NCBI GenBank assembly: GCA_947627805.1
Contig: CANQXB010000061.1
Coordinates: forward strand, 1-6,405
Source: an uncultured Bacilli bacterium
GTDB lineage: Bacteria > Bacillota_I > Bacilli_A > RF39 > UBA660
Reading direction: 5' to 3'
DNA: 6,405 bases
Of the stretch, positions 1 to 6,050 are shown one piece after another; positions within the stretch are counted from its first letter, which is position 1; the number at the start of each line of letters is the position of its first letter. The translations under genes and the position numbers were made by a program. The notes beneath the pieces are model-generated. The model made no database searches. It was not told where the DNA came from and worked only from the letters and a program-made list of their open reading frames with translations.

Positions 1-20
1 TTCTATCTATTGATACTTTT

Positions 21-47
21 ATTATATAATACCCCCCCCGGAGTCAA
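21..47 (-). promoter_or_regulatory. Promoter with poly-G spacer, reading leftward off the window
   Basis: On the minus strand a -35 TTGACT (42-47) is followed by a 15-nt spacer and a perfect -10 TATAAT (21-26). An A8 tract sits directly upstream of the -35 and could act as an UP-like element. The spacer contains CC plus eight consecutive G (plus-strand C run 32-39), which is striking in DNA this AT-rich. The site lies beyond the comEC terminator, so it would start a new transcript at about position 14, serving a gene outside the window. A 15-nt spacer is shorter than the 17-nt optimum, so changes in G-run length would be expected to change strength. The promoter call is inferred from the motifs; the downstream gene is not visible. 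Confidence 0.55.
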
Positions 48-81
48 TTTTTTTTGAAAATTTTGTTAAAAAGTTGTAAAC

Positions 82-108
82 AAAAAGAAAAAAGAGCCAG
101 GCCCTTTT
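82..108 (-). terminator. Intrinsic terminator after comEC
   Basis: On the minus strand AAAAGGGC (101-108) pairs with GCTCTTTT (90-97) around a three-base CTG loop, with one G-U pair. A run of T interrupted by one C follows (82-93). It starts 34 nt after the comEC stop codon and so would end the comEA-comEC transcript. The plus-strand version has an A-C mismatch in place of the G-U pair and no long T tract, so it points leftward. Confidence 0.7.
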
Positions 109-142
109 ACTCTATATAAAACATTATATAATGTATTATATA

Positions 143-2191
143 TTATGGTTCGTATGTTTTTAGTATGTAGTTATTTTTCCTTAGTTTAAGTTCAATTGTT
201 CCACTTGTTTGAGTATTTAAATATTTTATTTTTAGGTTTTCTAAATTATTTAGAACTTCTTTAGAAGGATGATTATAAATATTATTTCTACCACTAGAGA
301 TAATAGCTAACTTAGGGTTTAACTTTTTTAAAAAAGTTATATCACTACTAGTTTTTGAGCCATGATGAGCTATTTTTAAAAATTGAACAGGTAAATCATA
401 ATCTTGAATAAACTTCCTTTCTACTTTAGAAGAGGCATCACCCATAAATAAAAAAGAATAATCATATATTTGAAAATAAGAAAGAATACTACTTTCATTT
501 TCAGAAGGCCCTTTATAATCTAAAATATTTAGATAACTAAAATTATGACTATTATAATTATTTACCACATGGCCTTTTTTTCTAATTTCTTTCTCTAATT
601 CATTGTCGCCATTAGTATTCAAAACAATATTTTTTATTAAATAATTATCAAGTAAATATAAAGTTTCATAAGCATGATCAGCATCACCATGACTAAGAAT
701 TAATAAATCAATTTTAGTTATTCCTAAACTTTTTAAAAATAAAATAGTATTTTGGGAATTATGATAAGAACTTCTAGGATTACCTCCTGTATCAATCATG
801 ATCACTTCTTTTTTATGAGGACTAATTAAAAGGGCACTATCACCTTGGCCCACATCTAAATAATAAACATAATAATTATTATCTAATTTGGGAAGGATTA
901 TATTAAATGTTATTATTAAAATTAAAATAATAAAATATTTAGATTTAGAAAACTTAATAAATAGGAACAAAAATAAATAATAAAAGATAATTAAAATTAA
1001 AGGTATCTTAGGAATTATTAAATTAAAACCTATTTTTATTAAATAAATATTTAAATTTTCTAAAATAAGAATACTTATTTTTAAAAGGGGAATAAATAGA
1101 GGAATAAGAAAACTAATTAAAACTAAAGGAAAAACCAGAAAAGAAATAAAAGGAACAAAGAAAATATTGAATAAAAAACTTAAAATATTAATTTCATAAT
1201 TTAGATTAATTGTAAGAGGTAAACTTGCTAATAAAGAAATTAGACTTATAATAAGTAATTTTTTTAAATAATTTCCTTTTATTTTATTATTACTTAAAAT
1301 TAAAAATCCGGTAATAAGATAAGAATATAAAAAACCAATATCATAAATTATAAAAGGATTAAATAAAATTAAGAAAGAAAGTGACAAGAGATATATTTTA
1401 AAACTACCTAAGTTAATATTTAAAGAAGTTAAGATATTTTTTAAAATATAATAAACAATAACTCGCATTAAAGATATTTTAAAATTAACTAAGAATAAAT
1501 AAAATATTAAAAAGGGGAAAATAATAATATTTTTGATGGGAAAAAACTTTAAGAATTTTTCTAAAAGGAAAATAATAATACTAAAATGTAAACCAGATAA
1601 AGCAAATAAATGCCAAATCCCATTATTTTTATAAATATTATATAAATTATCCTCTAAATAATCTTTATTACCTAGTAAAAATAAATTTAAATAATTTTTT
1701 ATTTTTAAATCATTATGACTTATTTTATCAATTCTATTTTGAAAATTCTGTTTAATTTTATAAAAGATATTTTCATTTTTTAAAATAGTTATTTTATTAA
1801 TTTTATAAGAAATATAAATATGATTATTATATAAATATTTTTGGTAATTAAAGGTATTAGGAATCGTATTATTATATACTTCTATTATACTTCCCCATAC
1901 TTTTACTTTTTTACCTAGTAAACTTAAAATATCGATATCTTGGCTATAATACTTACAAATAACTTTTTCCGGTGTTTTAAGGATTAATACTCCATAATTA
2001 TCACTTTCTTTTACTTCCACTACTACTCCTTCAATAAAGGAAGGAGCTACATATTTACTACTATATTTTGTAAATACGGTTAAAATTAAAACATAAAATA
2101 CTAAAAATATACTTAAGAAAAAATAAAAATATTTAGACTGTAATATGGTCTTTAATCTTTGAATACAAGATATCGCCAATGCCTTTAACAT
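143..2191 (-). CDS. comEC: ComEC/Rec2 family DNA-uptake channel protein
   Basis: ComEC forms the inner-membrane pore that carries single-stranded DNA into the cytoplasm during natural transformation. The 682-aa protein has the full three-part layout. An N-terminal membrane segment (about 22-40) is followed by an OB-like DUF4131 region (about 51-150). The multi-span Competence domain (about 165-435) carries the signature HLFALSGLH (194-202). A C-terminal metallo-beta-lactamase-like domain (about 441-682) has YYLDVGQGDS (443-452), SHGDADH (500-506), MGD (583-585), AHHGSKTSS (608-616) and GRNNIYNHP (634-642). These are the expected putative metal-binding and nuclease-like residues, so the gene looks intact and active. 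The start overlaps the end of comEA by 59 nt with only a weak upstream GAAG, so expression is probably coupled to comEA and the exact start is uncertain. No comEB lies between the two genes. Family assignment is very secure. Confidence 0.97.
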   Translation of the reverse strand: MLKALAISCIQRLKTILQSKYFYFFLSIFLVFYVLILTVFTKYSSKYVAPSFIEGVVVEVKESDNYGVLILKTPEKVICKYYSQDIDILSLLGKKVKVWGSIIEVYNNTIPNTFNYQKYLYNNHIYISYKINKITILKNENIFYKIKQNFQNRIDKISHNDLKIKNYLNLFLLGNKDYLEDNLYNIYKNNGIWHLFALSGLHFSIIIFLLEKFLKFFPIKNIIIFPFLIFYLFLVNFKISLMRVIVYYILKNILTSLNINLGSFKIYLLSLSFLILFNPFIIYDIGFLYSYLITGFLILSNNKIKGNYLKKLLIISLISLLASLPLTINLNYEINILSFLFNIFFVPFISFLVFPLVLISFLIPLFIPLLKISILILENLNIYLIKIGFNLIIPKIPLILIIFYYLFLFLFIKFSKSKYFIILILIITFNIILPKLDNNYYVYYLDVGQGDSALLISPHKKEVIMIDTGGNPRSSYHNSQNTILFLKSLGITKIDLLILSHGDADHAYETLYLLDNYLIKNIVLNTNGDNELEKEIRKKGHVVNNYNSHNFSYLNILDYKGPSENESSILSYFQIYDYSFLFMGDASSKVERKFIQDYDLPVQFLKIAHHGSKTSSDITFLKKLNPKLAIISSGRNNIYNHPSKEVLNNLENLKIKYLNTQTSGTIELKLRKNNYILKTYEP

Positions 2192-2984
2192 TTTTTATTT
2201 CTTCGATGTTATTAAATTTGCCAATCGTATTTCGGTAATCAATAATGGCTTTAGCTTTAGCATTACCAATATAATCAATAGTCATTAATTCTTCTAAAGT
2301 AGCGGTATTTAGATTAATTTTGCCATTAGTAGTTTGTTCTTCCTTTGAAGATTCTTCATTATCAGATACTGTCACACCACAATTGGTATTATTGGAATTA
2401 ACTTCTTCTTCTTTAACTACTTCATTGTTTTCATCCCAAGTATCTTTATTGTACTCTTCTTCCGTAATAATTTCACTTTTAGCCATATCGGTACAATTTT
2501 TTATATCATAGGATGAAACAGGACAAGTACTATCTAAATTAGGACCTAAAATATCATCATCATAAAGATAAGCATATTCTTCATCAGTATAAATATAAAT
2601 GACTTCTTCACTTGATACTTTATGACTTAAATTAATATTATTGGTATAAGCATCTTTAGTAAGTCCCCCAGCAAGATCGATTACATCATTGATAATGGCA
2701 TCTTTTTTAACTTCATAGACTCCTGGCTTAAGAACGGCACCTTTTATTTCCATATAGAAGACATCTTCATCTTCTACATTGCTACTTTTAACATTAGAGG
2801 CTTGACACTCATTAGCGCTATTCATGGCCACCGATTTGTTTTCATTACAAATACATTTTGGACATTCTTTATTTTCATAAGCAAAATAGAAATAAAGACA
2901 AAGAATAATGAGTAAAATATTAAAAGCAAAACTCGAAAATAATAAGGCTTTTTCATGTTCTTTTAAAAATTCTTTTAAATCCAT
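2133..2984 (-). CDS. comEA: ComEA, membrane-anchored competence DNA receptor
   Basis: ComEA binds incoming double-stranded DNA outside the membrane and hands it to ComEC. The 283-aa protein has an N-terminal anchor helix (about 13-35). A SLBB-type domain follows (about 76-132; MEIKGAVLKPGVYEV at 78-92, DLAGGLT at 103-109). Then comes a long acidic, low-complexity linker (about 133-220) and a C-terminal helix-hairpin-helix DNA-binding domain (222-283; INLNTATLEEL at 223-233, NVKGIGDILYSKI at 265-277). This is the Gram-positive arrangement. Unusually it has seven cysteines: CPKCIC just outside the membrane (41-46), C60, C154, C164 and C202. The start is well supported, with AAAGGAGG (2991-2998) six bases before ATG. 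It is first in a two-gene operon with comEC and is preceded by a putative sigma-H-like promoter at 3000-3044. Confidence 0.96.
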   Translation of the reverse strand: MDLKEFLKEHEKALLFSSFAFNILLIILCLYFYFAYENKECPKCICNENKSVAMNSANECQASNVKSSNVEDEDVFYMEIKGAVLKPGVYEVKKDAIINDVIDLAGGLTKDAYTNNINLSHKVSSEEVIYIYTDEEYAYLYDDDILGPNLDSTCPVSSYDIKNCTDMAKSEIITEEEYNKDTWDENNEVVKEEEVNSNNTNCGVTVSDNEESSKEEQTTNGKINLNTATLEELMTIDYIGNAKAKAIIDYRNTIGKFNNIEEIKNVKGIGDILYSKIKDHITV

Positions 2985-2999
2985 CTTTTTCCTCCTTTC

Positions 3000-3044
3000 A
3001 CTTATATATATAGTGCACTCACCCCTCGATTTCCTTTTTTTTCA
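3000..3044 (-). promoter_or_regulatory. Putative sigma-H/ComX-like promoter of comEA-comEC
   Basis: Minus-strand TGAAAAAAAAGGAAAT (3029-3044) is identical to a block upstream of the 68-aa gene (4871-4886). A downstream ATATATAAGT (3000-3009) is also shared. AAAGGAAAT fully matches the B. subtilis sigma-H -35 consensus RNAGGAWWW. After a 12-nt spacer, GCACTATAT (3008-3016) is a partial match to RNNGAATWW. No sigma-A -35 sits at a proper distance from TATATA. The block ends 44 nt before the comEA start. Staphylococcal sigma-H is known to control competence operons. That this site uses such a factor is inference. Confidence 0.5.
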
Positions 3045-3056
3045 CGTAAATTTTTT

Positions 3057-3092
3057 AAAAAAAATAGTAAAAATTGTTATTTTTTACTATTT
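3057..3092 (-). terminator. AT-rich intrinsic terminator after ftsW
   Basis: A perfect 12-bp stem has minus-strand AAATAGTAAAAA (3081-3092) pairing with TTTTTACTATTT (3062-3073) around a 7-nt loop. On the minus strand it continues into five more T (3057-3061), 17 nt after the ftsW stop codon. The stem has only two G-C pairs, so termination may be leaky and some ftsW transcripts could continue into comEA. Confidence 0.55.
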
Positions 3093-3108
3093 AGAGTTTA
3101 TTTTTTAA

Positions 3109-4275
3109 TTAATTTATAATTTTTTTAACTTCCATATTATACTTAGTTGTTTTATTATCAATGGCGACAGCTTCGGTTAAAAATAACATCGAAATAAAGT
3201 TAATTGTCGAAGAACCACCATAACTCATTAAAGGTAAAGGAACTCCCGTTAAAGGTAAGATAGCAAGCATTCCTGATAAATTTATAATAATATGGAAAGC
3301 AAAGAGCCAAAATGTTCCATAAGCAATAATGGAATTACGTAAATTATAGGATTCTTTGGCAATTTTTAAAATCCGATATAATAAAATGGCATAAAGAATT
3401 AAAACGCCAATACCCGTAAGTAAGCCTAATTCTTCCACTAAAACCGCAAAGATAAAATCGGTATGACTTTCCGGTAAATATAAATATTTTTGCGTACTTT
3501 TACCAATTCCGACCCCGGTAAGGCCACCACTATTGATGGCAATATAACCATTACAAACTTGATAACCAGTCTTTTCTTTATATCTTTGACAAGGATTTTG
3601 AAATTTAAAACGACTCATTTGTTCACTATTTAAAATATCCGAACCACTATAAAGAAGTAAAACTCCTAAAATAACGGCGCCAATTCCTAAAATCATGGTA
3701 ATCTTGGGAATATTTGATTTACTCATTGGAACACTTATAAAAATACAAAAAGCAATAGCTAAAAGAATGGCGGCACTTCCGAAATCGGGTTGCATTAATA
3801 TTAAAATACCAATAATACCGGCAACCGATAAAGGAATTAAATATAAATAAATATTTGTGACCTTTTTTTTGATTAAACTATTATAAAAAGTGGCCATAAA
3901 AATAATTAAAAAGGATTTAGCAAATTCACTAGGTTGAATGGCAAAACCAGTACCAGGAATATAAAACCAACTTTGAACATGATTGGTAATACCTCCATAT
4001 ATTAAAAGTAAAAATAAAACCGCAATTATGCCCGCAATTAAAAGCCATGACACCCGTTTATAAAAATTTAAAGGTATATGTAAGATAATAATTCCTCCAA
4101 TAAACGAGACAATTAAGAAAATTAATTGCTTGATAAAGAAATAAGTTGGAGGTTTATTATATCTTAAAATAGCTGCTACTGAGGAAGAAGAAAAAACCAT
4201 AATAAGACCAATACTACATAATAGTATCATCACAATAAGTAACGGTTTATCCATTTTTGCCCATTTATTTTTCAT
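3109..4275 (-). CDS. ftsW: FtsW-type SEDS peptidoglycan glycosyltransferase
   Basis: SEDS proteins polymerise lipid II into glycan strands together with a class B penicillin-binding protein; FtsW does this in the divisome. The 388-aa, roughly ten-span protein has the family motifs: IQPSEFAK (113-120), QPDFGSA (162-168), SGGLTGVGIGKS (249-260), YLPESHTDFIFA (266-277) and LPLTGVPLPLMSYGGSS (340-356). D273 in HTDF is the likely catalytic aspartate. IPLPLMSYGG favours FtsW over RodA, although the sporulation paralogue SpoVE is close enough that it cannot be excluded. C229 and C241 flank a short insert in the large extracellular loop and could form a disulfide. The start at 4275 is chosen because the next ATG (4254) has no ribosome site; upstream of 4275 is a modest GAGATGGAA. 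A TTGACA promoter precedes it and a terminator follows it, so it is probably monocistronic. Confidence 0.9.
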   Translation of the reverse strand: MKNKWAKMDKPLLIVMILLCSIGLIMVFSSSSVAAILRYNKPPTYFFIKQLIFLIVSFIGGIIILHIPLNFYKRVSWLLIAGIIAVLFLLLIYGGITNHVQSWFYIPGTGFAIQPSEFAKSFLIIFMATFYNSLIKKKVTNIYLYLIPLSVAGIIGILILMQPDFGSAAILLAIAFCIFISVPMSKSNIPKITMILGIGAVILGVLLLYSGSDILNSEQMSRFKFQNPCQRYKEKTGYQVCNGYIAINSGGLTGVGIGKSTQKYLYLPESHTDFIFAVLVEELGLLTGIGVLILYAILLYRILKIAKESYNLRNSIIAYGTFWLFAFHIIINLSGMLAILPLTGVPLPLMSYGGSSTINFISMLFLTEAVAIDNKTTKYNMEVKKIIN

Positions 4276-4315
4276 ATTCCATCTCTATTTATCATAACAT
4301 ATTTTAGAAAGATGA

Positions 4316-4343
4316 AAAATAACTTTTACATTTTTGATGTCAA
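4316..4343 (-). promoter_or_regulatory. Candidate sigma-A promoter of ftsW
   Basis: On the minus strand a perfect TTGACA (4338-4343) lies 16 nt upstream of TATTTT (4316-4321), a 4/6 match to the -10 consensus, about 40 nt before the ftsW start. A better -10-like TATGAT nearer the gene has no suitable -35. Confidence 0.45.
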
Positions 4344-4351
4344 AATATGAC

Positions 4352-4371
4352 TATAATTAATAAAATATAAT
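4352..4371 (+). promoter_or_regulatory. Candidate -10 elements of the YjcZ-like gene
   Basis: Two perfect TATAAT hexamers occur at 4352-4357 and 4366-4371, 36 and 22 nt before the start codon. Neither has a good TTGACA-like partner at 16-18 nt, and no clear sporulation-sigma -10 (CATANNNTA or similar) is visible. The real promoter of this gene is therefore unresolved. Confidence 0.3.
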
Positions 4372-4393
4372 AGATACATAAAGGAGGTATAAT

Positions 4394-4594
4394 ATGTATT
4401 ATTATGGAAATAATGGTTACTATGGTGGTAACTATGCTGGTACTCCTTGTGGAGCATCTTATGGCGGCGGATATGCAGGATACACCAGTGGTTATGGTAT
4501 AGGAGCTGCTATATGGATTGTATTATTCATTTTATTAGTTATAATTATTGGGGCTGGTTGGTTCGGCAATAATAACAATAACTACAATAATTAA
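4394..4594 (+). CDS. YjcZ-like Gly/Tyr-rich single-span small protein
   Basis: This 66-aa protein has a Gly/Tyr/Asn-rich head (1-36; repeats such as YYGGNY and GGGYAGY), one strongly hydrophobic span (about 37-55; AAIWIVLFILLVIIIGAGW) and an Asn-rich tail with five consecutive N (59-63). This layout, especially VLFILLVIIIGA after a glycine-rich stretch, resembles the YjcZ family of tiny Bacillus sporulation membrane proteins. The exact role of that family is poorly known. Function here is inferred from resemblance only; a sporulation link would need sigma E/F/G/K control, which I cannot see. A textbook AGGAGG (4382-4387) lies six bases before ATG. It is the only plus-strand gene in the window, divergent from ftsW, and ends in tandem terminators. 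C19 is its only cysteine. Confidence 0.75.
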   Translation: MYYYGNNGYYGGNYAGTPCGASYGGGYAGYTSGYGIGAAIWIVLFILLVIIIGAGWFGNNNNNYNN

Positions 4595-4620
4595 GGAGTT
4601 TTCTAAAAAACTCCTTTCTT
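4593..4620. terminator. Possible bidirectional terminator between convergent genes
   Basis: AAGGAGTTTT (4593-4602) and AAAACTCCTT (4607-4616) form a perfect 10-bp stem with a four-base loop. The left arm begins inside the TAA stop codon of the YjcZ-like gene. On the plus strand it is followed by TCTT, a moderate T tract. On the minus strand AATTATT follows, so it could also weakly terminate the 68-aa gene. Confidence 0.6.
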
Positions 4621-4621
4621 T

Positions 4622-4828
4622 CTAAACTGGAGGTAAATCAAGTAACTCCAGTTTTTTATTGAATTTAATATCGATTTTTTTCGCGATTTTCTTTTCAGTT
4701 AATTTAATTGCTCTCCTCATTTCTTCGACAGGAAATTCTCCAATATAACGAATGCAGAAAGATTCAACTAAAAGTTCACTAAAGTTTTCCGATATTTCTT
4801 CAACAAAATCCTCAGCTATCCTTTCCAT
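4622..4828 (-). CDS. Unrecognised 68-aa charged protein, possible competence-regulon member
   Basis: I do not recognise this family. The protein is soluble-looking and predicted helical. Residues 2-22 are acidic and amphipathic (eight Glu/Asp against one Arg), and 38-59 are strongly basic (R38, R39 and a series of Lys). It has one cysteine (C25) and no membrane span. The split charge could allow self-association or nucleic-acid binding, but that is speculation. It is a credible gene: AAGGAG (4837-4842) lies eight bases before ATG, and a promoter-like block identical to that of comEA lies upstream. Its last codons double, on the opposite strand, as a terminator hairpin for the convergent gene. 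It lies 106 nt downstream of metK with no clear terminator between, so readthrough from metK is possible. Confidence 0.7.
   Translation of the reverse strand: MERIAEDFVEEISENFSELLVESFCIRYIGEFPVEEMRRAIKLTEKKIAKKIDIKFNKKLELLDLPPV
4624..4657 (+). terminator. Strong plus-strand terminator inside the end of the 68-aa gene
   Basis: AAACTGGAG (4624-4632) and CTCCAGTTT (4646-4654) form a perfect 9-bp stem with a 13-nt loop, running into TTTTTT (4652-4657) on the plus strand. It is the second hairpin after the YjcZ-like gene and would prevent antisense transcription into the 68-aa gene. On the minus strand no T tract follows, so it should not stop the gene that encodes it. Confidence 0.65.
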
Positions 4829-4844
4829 TTATTCTACTCCTTCT

Positions 4845-4886
4845 ACTTATATATTAGTTTTATTTTGTGAATTTCCTTTTTTTTCA
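4845..4886 (-). promoter_or_regulatory. Putative sigma-H/ComX-like promoter of the 68-aa gene
   Basis: TGAAAAAAAAGGAAAT (4871-4886, minus) is identical over 16 nt to the block before comEA and ends 42 nt before the start codon, against 44 nt at comEA. After an 11-nt spacer, AACTAATAT (4851-4859) matches the sigma-H -10 consensus RNNGAATWW at all positions but one. ATATATAAGT (4845-4854) is also shared. The -35-like part matches RNAGGAWWW fully. No sigma-A -35 is present. The shared motif is directly visible; the identity of the sigma factor is inference. Confidence 0.5.
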
Positions 4887-4934
4887 TACTCAAAAATTAA
4901 AAAAATAATATTAATTACATATATTTGACATATT

Positions 4935-5957
4935 TTACGAAATAAATTGACCAAATTTGGCAGTATCTTCATAGCAAATATTATGTAAATCTAATTTATT
5001 GATTATATTATTTACAGTACACTCATCATATAAATAATTGGAAACTTCTAAATCTCCTAAATCAGTTTTAATATAAATAGCTAAAGGGGAAGAAATACCA
5101 ATAGCATATGAAAGTTGTACTTCACACCAGGCATATTTTGGATTATTAATTAAAATATTTTTGGCTATATATCTTGCCATATAAGCCCCACTTCGGTCAA
5201 CTTTACTTGGGTCTTTTCCCGAAAAGGCTCCTCCACCAACTTTAGCAAAGGAATGATAACTATCGACAACTATTTTTCTTCCGGTAAGACCTGAATCGCC
5301 TTCAAAACCCCCAATTAAAAATTTACCTGTGGGATTAATTAAAATATTTTCAATTTCTAGATTATAACTATCACATATTTTTTTAAATAAATTAGAAATA
5401 ATTTTATCAGTTTCTTCTCTTTCTTCTTCCGTATTTTGATAACAAATAGTAATAGTTTTAATTTTAACTAGTTTTTTATTTTCATAAATACCCGTTAATT
5501 GGGCTTTTCCATCCGCTTTAAATCTTTTATCTTTTTGTCTTAATAAATCATACTCTTGACTAAATTTTTGTAAAATTACCATCGCTAAGGGTAAAAATTC
5601 TAAAGTATCACGACAGGCATAACCAAAGCACATACCATTATCCCCAGCTCCGCCAACTTCTTTATTTGTACCTCTGGCAATATCAGGACTTTGCGTTCCT
5701 AAATTATTAATTATTTCATAATTATCTTCATAACCAACATCTTTTAAGACTCTTTTTACAACCGATGTTATATTAACTTTACTTTTACTCGTAACTTCTC
5801 CGGTTATAAAGATTTTACCTTTACCACCCATTACTTCAATACCACAACGACTATTTGCATCTCCTTTCATATACGCATCAAGTAACGCATCACTAATTTG
5901 GTCACATACCTTATCTGGATGACCTCTAAAAACAATTTCATTACTATAAAGTTTCAT
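4935..5957 (-). CDS. metK: S-adenosylmethionine synthetase (MetK), short form
   Basis: MetK makes S-adenosylmethionine from methionine and ATP in the cytoplasm. All three MAT domains are present. GHPDKVCDQISD (12-23), E41, E54 (methionine side), TQSPDI (88-93), GAGDNG (103-108), D149/K151, GLTGRK (223-228) and GGGAFSGKDPSKVDRS (241-256) match the known active-site motifs. Three things are unusual. Its 340 aa are short for a family near 380-400. The protein ends at KFGQFIS with no FPWE-type tail. R11 and K212 stand where E. coli has E12 and R229. I chose the ATG at 5957 because GAGG (5964-5967) lies six bases upstream; the ATG at 5969 directly abuts its GAGAGG. Control is by the SAM-I riboswitch upstream. 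Function is near certain. Confidence 0.96.
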   Translation of the reverse strand: MKLYSNEIVFRGHPDKVCDQISDALLDAYMKGDANSRCGIEVMGGKGKIFITGEVTSKSKVNITSVVKRVLKDVGYEDNYEIINNLGTQSPDIARGTNKEVGGAGDNGMCFGYACRDTLEFLPLAMVILQKFSQEYDLLRQKDKRFKADGKAQLTGIYENKKLVKIKTITICYQNTEEEREETDKIISNLFKKICDSYNLEIENILINPTGKFLIGGFEGDSGLTGRKIVVDSYHSFAKVGGGAFSGKDPSKVDRSGAYMARYIAKNILINNPKYAWCEVQLSYAIGISSPLAIYIKTDLGDLEVSNYLYDECTVNNIINKLDLHNICYEDTAKFGQFIS

Positions 5958-6000
5958 TTTATACCTCATCCTCTCTAAACTTTAGTAATAAAACATCCAT

Positions 6001-6037
6001 AAAAAAATACTCAAGATAACTTCTTACCTCGAGTATT
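6001..6037 (-). terminator. SAM-controlled leader terminator of metK
   Basis: Minus-strand AATACTCGAG (6028-6037) pairs with CTTGAGTATT (6006-6015), a 10-bp stem with one G-U pair and a 12-nt loop, followed by seven T (6001-6007). It ends 43 nt before the metK start. Its 3' arm shares CTT with the antiterminator's 3' arm, so the two folds exclude each other. Confidence 0.85.
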
Positions 6038-6050
6038 AAAAAGTTATCTT
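6013..6050 (-). promoter_or_regulatory. Antiterminator stem of the metK riboswitch
   Basis: AAGATAACTT (6041-6050, minus) is perfectly complementary to AAGTTATCTT (6013-6022). Its 5' arm overlaps the P1 3' strand (6046-6052) and its 3' arm overlaps the terminator stem. When SAM is bound, P1 holds the 5' arm and the terminator forms. Without SAM, this stem forms and metK is transcribed. Confidence 0.8.

Noticed and set aside
121..134. Perfect palindrome ACATTATATAATGT just after comEC
   Set aside because: Pure AT palindromes of this size are expected in such DNA; there is no second copy and no T tract, and the GC-containing hairpin at 90-108 is the better terminator.
2320..2511. 63-codon plus-strand open frame
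   Set aside because: It is antisense to the acidic linker of comEA; Ser-rich low complexity mirrors GAA/GAT codons, and there is no ribosome site.
2908..3108. 66-codon plus-strand open frame
   Set aside because: It is antisense to the comEA start and its promoter region; no ribosome site and no recognisable protein pattern.
4838..4934. Terminator after metK
   Set aside because: The region downstream of the metK stop has T runs but no stem longer than about four pairs, so none is called.
143..5957. Mycoplasma-type code (TGA as Trp), suggested by extreme AT content
   Set aside because: Tryptophans in the conserved proteins are TGG, no conserved domain is interrupted by TGA, and an FtsW divisome protein implies a walled cell.
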